DNA of 64,000 bases from Theobroma cacao. Its lineage: Eukaryota > Streptophyta > Magnoliopsida > Malvales > Malvaceae. Below the pieces are notes generated by a model that made no database searches, had not been told where the DNA came from, and was given only the letters and a program-made list of their open reading frames with translations. Below are positions 55,141 to 64,000 of the stretch, piece by piece. Each line of letters opens with the position of its first letter. Position 1 is the stretch's first letter. The stretch covers positions 6,300,524 to 6,364,523 of the forward strand of contig NC_030851.1 in NCBI RefSeq assembly GCF_000208745.1. Direction: 5' to 3'. The position numbers were made by a program, and so were the translations under genes.

Positions 55141-57839
55141 GAAATGCTGAAATTGCATCACTTATATTCTTTTTCAATTACCTATTTAAGATATAATTTT
55201 TTAAAATAAAAAAAAGTATGTAAAATATATATATGTTACAGATCTTACATCAATAAAAGATGAGATAGATTTTGGATATATAAATATAAATTTTTCATCA
55301 TCTATCTGGTATATTTTTTGAATTAAGAACGTGGATTGATAACTTATAAATTTATTTAAGTTTTATTTTCAAAACTTAAGGGCATTTGGAATTATGAGAT
55401 TGAGTTTAAGTTTTGATCCGTGGCATTTGTTATTGGAGCAGATCTAAATATTCGTTAATATGAAGCTTCTATGAGAGATATAAGGATATTGGTAAATTCG
55501 AACTAATGTAAGATTCCATCTCTTTTACGTAAAGAAGTAGTAATAGGGGTGTGTTTTTTATATATAAATATGAATATTTTATTATTTATTAAGTATATCT
55601 TTTAAGTTGAGAACTTAAATCTGTAATTTATAGACTTACTTAATACCGTATAAGATTATATTTAAGTTTTGACTTGTGATACATAATTAAATAATTATTA
55701 TATTTAAATTATTTTTTATTAATAAGTAATATTTAAGGGACAATTTCAAAGTGAAATAAAATAAAAATTGTGATGAAACAAAACCCACGTAGTATCTACC
55801 CATGGGCAACTTATTACAAGAATCTTAAAGTTTACAAGCCAATTCCCCTCCTAGGTTTATGATGTAGTTACATTAATTTTTCATGAATAGGATAGAAGTA
55901 GTGCTCAATTTTATTTGATCGCGTGCTTTGTCGACACGGATGTTCCTTGCCTAACCTTAAATGTTACGTAATTAGTAAGGCTAATGTTTTTTTTTTTTGC
56001 TGATATTAGTATCTTTTCACGTGAACTTATTATGGTCTAATTATTTAATCATATAGTAAAAGCAGCTATCGAAAGACAAAATCATATTTAATACAAAATG
56101 AATAACGGTCAAATTATATTTACTTTCAAATATAATTGTATTATGAATAAGAAAAAGACCCAATATAAACAAAAATTAACAAGGTAATACTGCAAATTCT
56201 TCTTTGATTTTTCTGTAATTATATTTATTTAAATAAATAAATGATAAAAAAATAAAAAATATAATAACTCAAATTATTGGGATAAAACGCATTAAATTTC
56301 TTTGATTCATACATATTTTCACTATTTTGATATGTGTTTTTTAAATTTTAAAGCTTTTAATAAATAAAATTGGTTTTTTTCGCCGACATAGACAGCAAGT
56401 CGCAAGCTGTTTATTCTTTTTCCTATCGCAGTTCCAGTTTCTAGTGTTTCGTTTTAACACTTTCTCGGGAGATGAGTTAGGTTAATCGAATGAATCCGAG
56501 ACTGTGTGGCGGGCTAATGGAGTAACACAGACCGCAGAGTGCAGAGCTAAGCCGATGGAGTTGGCTGTTTCCTTTAATATACACAAAACAACTCCCATAA
56601 AGTCTCAAACTTCACTTTAAAGACATCGTTACATGTAAAAAGTGCAGCTTCCTTGCCCCCACCATGCGCCCTTTTCTCACTACTCTCTACTTTTATTCAC
56701 CCCCCGTTACAACGACCATCCTTACTTTCTCACTTGTATAATTACCACGTGTTTAATACTTTTAAATTAACTTCTTTTTTAGGTTTAATTTGAGTCACTA
56801 GGCTTTTTTATTTATTTTTATTACAGTAACATTGGAAGCAATTTTTTTCTTATAGAATTACCTTTTTGATTAAATATTTCTTTACTTAAATACCATAAAA
56901 TTTTAAAACCTTTTAAATCATGTATAATAGATCCAATTCATATTTTATTTTTATCTCCTCAATTAAGTACTTTTAGATTCTTAGATAATAGTTAACATCA
57001 ATTGCTCTTACATCATATGTGATTTGTTTCGAATCCGCTCCTTAAACTTTTTCAATTTTTATAATCATAATATTATAATTGAAAGATTCAAACTCCATTT
57101 ACTTGTACTTTTGTTATTTGTTATTTGTTTATAAAAATGAATAAAAAGAAAAAAATGAATTGAAAATATATCATGTTACATATAAGTTATAATTTTTTCA
57201 TAAATTAAATAATTAAGTAATGAATACATGTAATATTGGGTTACAATAAGCTGTAACACTTTCTCATCTTGTAGATCTCATTTTGCGATTTGAATTTAGA
57301 AGCTATAAGTTAAAGTTTTGAGTCCTAATCATAATGTTGTCTTTTTGGAGACAATGTTTATAATTAATTGATACCCGCTTTATGCAAACTATATTTTGTT
57401 AATTATTTCTCTTATCCGCTTAAAATATATTACATAATTTTATATATTATAATTGATTATTATAATGATAGAGTACTGGATTTTCATTTGGTTGTAATTT
57501 CAATAAATATATTGATTAACCAATTGTTAAATCATATGAATCCAAAAGATAGGGTTTGTTTATATGTAAACGAATATTAAAATAAAATTGCAATAAATGT
57601 TTTATATGATTAAATTAATTTTTTATCAATTAATTGTTAAATTTCAATAATACAAACAAATTTAAATAATACTTAACTTTTAATTAATTATATTTAACTT
57701 TGTAGTGCTTATATTAAAGTAATCTTATATGGAGTTGTTAGCATTGGAGATAGTTAAACTAATGTAGATATAGTTAACTTTTTTTTTAATGTAAAAGAAT
57801 GCTAATGTAAAAGGAATGGGTTTGAAGAACGAAATAAAA
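55141..57839. other. AT-rich intergenic DNA, no gene seen
   Basis: Only 56390-56760 has ordinary complexity (for example CGACATAGACAGCAAGTCGC and ACCGCAGAGTGCAGAGC), yet it shows no frame or motif that I recognise. The 57368-57580 frame is AT-driven and not supported. Confidence 0.6.
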
Positions 57840-58324
57840 GCATAATGTTTAAAATTTTTTTAAATTTTTTAAAAAATTAAAATTTTTTTATTACGTTTAA
57901 TTAAATTCTTATATTTTTATTTTAAATCAAATAAATTTTTATGATTAATGATTAAGTAATTATCATTAGTCAATATGTCATTTGTTATTTTATATTGACA
58001 TGATATTAATGTGAAAAGTAAAATATATCATATGATCATATTATCATATTAAATTAATATATTACGATATGATCGATTATGATATGTTAGCATACCAAAT
58101 CATCATTACTTATGATATGTTAAAATATCATGTGGTATAGAATAATAAATAATATTTTTATTAAATTAATCATTAATTACAAAAGCCTTATTTAACTCAA
58201 AACAAAAATATAAAAATTTATTTGATTTAAAATAAAAATATTAAAAATTAATTGAATGTAATAAAAATATAAAGACCTATTCAAAATTTTTTAAATAATT
58301 TAAAAATTTATTTAAATATTATGT
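57840..58324. mobile_element. MITE with inverted repeats of about 100 bp or more
   Basis: The left arm starts CATAATGTTTAAAATTTTTT at 57841, and the right arm on the minus strand starts CATAATATTTAAATAAATTT at 58323. Within the arms ATTTTTATTTTAAATCAAAT is shared exactly, in a stretch of about 55 bp that is roughly 90 percent alike by eye (57887-57942 against 58271-58216). The centre is a short AT-rich loop with several ATGATATGTT and ATATCATG motifs. Total length is about 485 bp with no coding potential. The target duplication is not obvious. Long arms and a short loop suggest a MULE-type MITE, by inference. Confidence 0.7.
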
Positions 58325-58940
58325 CAAAAAGGAAATACAATTAAAAAACAAAATACACTTCTTCCTGTTTTGTAATTTTCGTAATATCAGCAAAATTATT
58401 AGTTAAAATAAAAATACAAAAAATAAAATCAATTAAAAAAAAGTTTACATGTTTAGTGACATTGATTAGGAATTAGGATCACCGTCTTCGCTCCGCACCC
58501 GTATAAAATGCCCCAACCTCTAAAAATAGAAGAGCGGAAAAAGCAAAAAAAAAAATAATAATACAGCAAGGAGTCAACGCGGTCTTACATGTCACATAAC
58601 TCAGGCGATTAAAGAAACGACAGCTGTCCAAGTACACATCCTTCACGTAATCCTGTTTGTAGAGAATCTACAGGCGTTTCCTTATTTAAACAGGGATTCA
58701 TATCTGTTGGCGCAGATATTTTCTTCTCTCTCTACATTACGATGATTTTGATAATACAGGAGTGACAGTACCTTTCATTTTTGGTTCCAGGAACAAAAAC
58801 AACATAGATCTGCCTCCAGTTCTCCTTTTCCCTTTTCTATAACTGTTTTCTCCCTCCTTTCCTCTTCACTTTGATTTCCTTTTCGTACAGTTTCCATCCT
58901 TATTAAGGCTTTCTTCGAGCACTTTCATGGCGATCGGTGC
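58325..58940 (+). promoter_or_regulatory. Probable promoter and CT-rich 5' leader of a gene beyond the right edge
   Basis: From about 58560 the composition becomes balanced. CTTATTTAAAC near 58681 is a possible TATA box, followed by a CT-rich stretch (TTCTTCTCTCTCTAC) typical of plant leaders. Two very short upstream frames occur: 58741-58764, starting ATGATTTTG, and 58927-58947 (MAIGAG). No long frame follows, so the coding start, if real, is further right or outside the window. Confidence 0.35.
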
Positions 58941-61900
58941 GGGTTAATTATGACTTTGTTAAGGGCATATTTTTTGTTTTGATTCCCTTAAATTTATTTT
59001 TTCCACTTTCTCCTTTGTTCTTTAAATCTTTTGTTTCTTCATATACTGTTTAATGTTTCAAGGTTCGGTTAGGTCAATGCCTTCAAAAGTTTCTTCGAGA
59101 AAGTGCTTAATATGCATTTGAGTTTCGTCGTACTTAATTATTTGTAAGTATAAGCTCTTGTTATCATACGTCTTTCTTTGTTTTTTCTTTTAAATATACA
59201 AGTTCACGTATATCAACTTTATATATGATCGTTTATGTTGTTTGATTTCTTCTTTTCATAGTGTTACGAGTTTCACATGTTTTCTTGACGTTATCTTGTT
59301 GAATTAGTGAATTTATTATTATTGAAATCTTATGTTTTTCTGTTTCCTACCTTTTCTAATGTTTTTGTTCCTTTCCTATTTAATCCTTATATTGGAATCT
59401 GGAAAGCCTACTTGCTACTACTACCTACGCTCTACTACGCGTTTTTACAGCTACTAAAATTGCACGCAAGAAACTAAAAATCATCAATAAATGGTTTATT
59501 TTTTTTTGTTTTCTTGATTTTGAAATTACTGATGCTTTCTAAGGGATGACAAATATTTGATATTTGTGGCCGTTGGCCTTAGCTGTTAGAATCTCGCTGT
59601 GAATTAGGGCTTTGCTCTATGAAAAACACATGGTTTTAATTGTGTGAGTTATTATAGACGTGATCAATGACTGAGAAGTGAAGACTGAGTATTTTCGAGT
59701 ACGAGTGCCCTTATTATATTGTTAAATTGTCAAGAGTTAGTGTTAATATGATGAAAATGAGTTGGAATTTCTTTGAGAATACCTTTGGATTTCGAAAAAG
59801 AAAAAGGGAGTAATGATATTCATTATGTTTGCAATTGAAGAAAGTAAGCAAGAAAACGAATTCCTGTCTATAAGACATGCTGTCTGGATTCTTCTTGTTA
59901 GTCTGTACTGTCTTCTTCATTGATTTGCTTTTGCATGAGCTTAATGGAGGTAAAATTAAAGTTGCTGGATTATGAATTGTCTCTTTGTGCTACAAGGTTG
60001 CTAACTGAGTTTAGGTCGTTGTTTGTCTGTGATATTGGAATGGAATCTCATTTTGATTGAGTTTTTGGAATGCTGTTATTTGCATCGTCAATCTTTGTAA
60101 TGATTAATTGAATCTCTAGCCTATATTAATGTGTAAATATTGCTTAATAAAACTTTTTACTTGAATTGTTCTGAATAGGTGTCCCATCTTTAAAGTTACA
60201 AAAATAGGGTATTATCGTTGTCATTGCTACTCATTAAATTTCATTTCTAAGGAAAATTTATCCAGTCTTTTTCTTTTTCTTGTTTGGATTAAGTAATAGT
60301 TGATGGTGAGTTATGGTTTTAATACCATAGTGATATTGCATCCAGGTGAAGGGGGTAACAGATTTGTATTTATTGGTTTTTTCTTTTGGTATGTTAATAT
60401 TTTAGGGGAACATTAAAATAGTTTGATTAATTAACTCTAAGTTATGCCATTAGAGTGATATGTTAAAATTTTATTGTTGTTGTGATATTTGAATTCAGTA
60501 ACTGGTCATTAATCTTTTTTCCTTCGATATTCCTTTTGGGTTAATAGGTGAAGTATTCTAACTGTAAGAGTAGCACTCAAATAAATTCCTTAACCTTGAT
60601 TGAAGCATGAGCCCAATTTTGGTGGTCAATAAAATTTTCTCGCTTCTCTATTGGCATGTCTGTTAGCAACTATATAGGTCTACATTATTTGCAATTGGTG
60701 TGCAATTGTCAGATTAGGTTTTTTTCGGAGACAAATACATTCAATCTTCTTAATTTTTCCTTATATTTGGAGGGTCACACCGGATACCTATGTAATCTTT
60801 GAGGTGTCTGGTACAGGAGTGCTCTGGAAATAAAGAGTCCTTGCAACATTACGTGGATTGTTCTAGGGTTATTAAGGTTTTGTAGTAAATAGAAAGAGTA
60901 CATTTTTTTCCCTAAGTTATGATAATTTAATGGATATTTACAGCATAAATTTTCTTCATCCTGTTTATTTTTTTTGAGTAATGCTCTCTGTTTCTGTTTC
61001 AAAAGTAACTTAATTGTTAGATAAGACAGAATTTTTAGAATCTTTACTCAAATGTGAATCGTTATTTGTCTACTTTAATCACTTAAAGAAAACTAGATCA
61101 AACGCTATTAGAATTTGAATATATATTTTTAAAATGTTTGGCATCACATTAGGTCCTAATGGATTAGATTCTTTCTCTAAAATAAGATTTAATCAACTAT
61201 GGCTCCCTTTAACTCATTACGCAATTAAATGCATCATGATGTACTCGGAAATATTAAGTGCTTGGTTGTTTGGATTTATTCAAAAGTCTTGCTGTGCTGC
61301 GTCTTTGGACTGAATTCAATTCATGTCAAGAAGCAGCTTCAACAAAAATCAATAGAAAGATACCAAAGAAAGTGATTAAGGTAAGGTACTTCAGGACTTT
61401 AGATTAATAGACCAAAAAGAACACCCTATTCTGAAAATTTTGGGTGAAATTCTCCATATAGACCTTACAAGGGCCTTGAATAGATTGTTTACCATTACTA
61501 ACTTAAGGTCCTAACCTGTGATTACCTGTACATCCCTTTTACAGCTTTCTAAGCTAAGTAAAGCCACATGGTTATCACTTAAAATTTAAGAATATGAAGG
61601 TTTTTAAATAGAATGGTGAAAACTTGTAGCAGTATAGTTATTTTTTTGTACTTCAATGTTTGTGTGAGCTAGTCCCTGGGCCAATGAAATGCAGTAGTTT
61701 TGGGCCACTATCTGGCTAAAGGGGGCAGTTGTAATGGTGGTGGCATGGCAAGTAATTAAGGTTCATCTCAAATCAAGCTTTACTTGTTCTTTTATTGCTG
61801 GTGGGAGATTGGGGCTTGAATCTTCGGTTGTAGTTTTAGTTATCTGTATATGGCACAGATAAAGGTTTTTGAGTTGATAGGTGGAGCTAAAAGCTAACTC

Positions 61901-64000
61901 AGAGGTATAGTCAGTTACATAGAGCAAACCTGTTGTGGAAGTCCAAAGCTAAACCTTGTAAAAGACCATGCGAATTGAGAAGGTTACACCTTTAAAAATT
62001 TGAGTGTGTGGTAGATTTAGGTTTTTAGTTATTTTCATTGGATATTAATTCAGTTGAAGTCAAACATCTAATGACTCTTTTAGTTAAAACATAAATATAG
62101 TGAAATCATTGTGGAAGTATACTATTTTAGTTGCGAATTGTTTACTTCATTTTAGAGGCGTACTTTTCATATTCCATAGAACCACTGATTACTCTAGAAG
62201 TTTATATTTGTAATTTTTGTTTTTCATATTTATTTTAAAATAAGTTTTAATGATTGCCATGTGGCATTTGATGTGACTGCTCATTTGGAGAGGAGAGGAG
62301 AGGAGAACGTGCCTTAACGGAGCATCAAAGCCAATTGTTTGGTCCTGGCATATCAGTTTAAACTTTTGGTTCAATGGTTCTTAGTTTATGGAATTGAAAC
62401 ATATATTGTCGTTGCAATTGTTTTACGTGAACTACTATCTTCTAATTGAAGTCAAGCACACTTTTAGATTTTGTGGTCTTTTGTTGTGGTAGCATATAGC
62501 CTGTTCGTTTGAATGTTCTTGTGCATAGGATCCTTAATTCTTGAAATTAGGTTTTACCTTGTGCCTTGGGCTTTTGTGTGGGCCGTGAGTTACAGTATAA
62601 ACTAATTGGTTGGTCCTTACCTATTAGTGTAAGCTTATATAGGTTTAATGGTTCACCTGTACATAACCTTGTTCTTTGTCTATATTTTTTACAATTATTT
62701 CAAATAACAGAAACTTTGTTTTCATAACGGGTTTCTTTTCGTGCGAACAAAGTTGTTTTTGATATTAATCTGCAAAATAATGCTTTGTGCTTAATTACTG
62801 TCTTAATGATTTGTGGCTTGACCTATAAGCCTATGGATGACTTGGTTTCTGTGGCATTAGATAGAAAATTAGTTTTTGTTGATGGGTAGCAGAGAGCTTC
62901 TCTTCCATTTATTAATTATCTTTAGGTCCTTAAAATGTAGGACAAACTAGTTAGCTAAGACATGCCTGCATCACCTCAATGCCTTCAAAACCTCAATTGG
63001 GATCTTGTGAGATCCTACAAGCCAAAATATCTTCATGTTTTATACATGTGCTTCTGCACTTGAGTACATGTCTCTAAAGATACTTATTATTGTTTTCTTC
63101 TTTCCTTTTGTTTCAGAAGACTTTAATACCCCTTCGGTTTCAACAGGTCAAAGAGTTTAAACTTTCTAACTGTCATTGAAAAATTTATGTTTGTTTTAAG
63201 TTTAAAGAGTTACTTAATTATGTCATTTCACTTGGGAGTTGGAAAATTACCTAGATTCATAAACTTTAAATCCCTTTTCGTACTTGTCTCCAGATATTGT
63301 TGAAAGAGGGGTACAGTTTGCCTGCAGTTAGCAGTTGACTAACTTGTGATTGTTGAGCATCTGTTGAGCACAATATTTATCTGCATATTAATTTAAGGAA
63401 AATAACATGTATATTTTCTTCAAGCTTGTGCCTTACCTTGTTGGAAGTTGTCCTGTGACTGATTTGTACCTGGCGGATCTTATCCTCGTGCATTTAATGG
63501 ATAATTGGACATAAGTATTACTTTAATTTTCTCATCTGGGAGGGCAAGCCAAAATTTCATGTTTAGTGCTGCAATAAATCCATGTGATTTGTTAGTCAGA
63601 TGCAATGTGCAGCCTAAGATTATTGAAGAAAATATTACTTACCTGATTCATAGCTCTGAAGGGGTACTTTCCGGACTTCCCGCCTCCCAAGCATGCCACT
63701 TCTGGCATTTATAACTGTATGCCTGTTTTCCTAACAGGTATTGGATTCAGTAGAAGAATCCTGATACCTTTAAAAAATATTGAAAGTTTTTTAGATCTGA
63801 GACTTCTGTCTTTTCTCTGTGCAGCTACCAGCGGCTCCCTCTGCACCGAGCATGAGAACTGTCCTTTACCTGGCTGCTTGGAATTAGCTATTCTAATCAT
63901 GCGTATGGAGTGTGTTTCAAATTTTATGAATATCCACATTTCTTCTAGATCTTTTTCTTATTTTTCTTAGGATATCGCTTGCTGTATGGTTAGAACTTTC
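58941..64000. other. Long T-rich, intron-like DNA up to the window edge
   Basis: Five kilobases with the T-rich plus-strand bias of plant introns and no long frame on either strand. A few segments are bounded by good splice sites on the plus strand, such as 63118-63147 (TTTCAG before and CAG-GTCAAAG after) and a TTTCTCTGTGCAG acceptor ending at 63825. They could be leader exons. A GGAGA pentamer run is at 62289-62306. No protein family was recognised. Confidence 0.4.

Overview
This is a stretch of a eudicot nuclear genome. The protein genes are split by many GT-AG introns, intergenic DNA is strongly AT-rich, and plant-specific families are present (GTE bromodomain protein, plant OPT transporter, MULE and LTR elements). 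Species cannot be fixed from sequence alone. A rosid is likely and Citrus is possible, but that rests on recall of similar proteins and was not searched. Two unresolved bases (17253, 22913) show it is a draft assembly.

Layout. 1-4600 is gene-free and holds a degenerate minisatellite (1080-1620) and an inverted-repeat element (2997-3890). 4622-7148 (+) is a GTE-type bromodomain/ET protein. 9074-15168 (-) is the POL5/Mybbp1a nucleolar protein, with telobox and site II motifs upstream and a decayed fragment of its own last exon at 16320-16680. 17673-20594 (-) is mitochondrial Hsp70. 24433-26849 (-) is a CorA-like magnesium transporter. 30937 to about 41569 is a large decayed Mutator-like element (MULE). 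It carries an Ulp1/DUF1985-type gene (+), a mudrA transposase gene (-), a short coiled-coil ORF (-) and oppositely oriented subterminal repeat arrays. A 2.5 kb solo LTR and a second repeat are inserted in it. Next to its right end are an orphan copy of exon 1 (41667-42200) and then a complete six-exon oligopeptide transporter (OPT) gene (42923-48797, +). 49268-51506 (-) is an eight-exon DHH-like protein. 51507-58324 is gene-poor and contains two more inverted-repeat elements. 58325-64000 looks like a promoter and a long intron-containing leader of a gene that lies beyond the right edge.

The genes do not form a pathway; they are independent housekeeping and transport genes in ordinary plant order. 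I reconstructed exons by hand for five genes, and every junction keeps frame: GTE 566 aa, POL5 1278 aa, mtHsp70 677 aa, CorA 453 aa, OPT 750 aa. The DHH-like gene gives 363 aa. One POL5 intron needs a GC donor.

The most interesting parts are the composite MULE, the duplicated OPT first exon that could act as an alternative first exon, the DHH-like protein with degraded catalytic motifs, and the POL5 fragment. No new type of biological system could be demonstrated.
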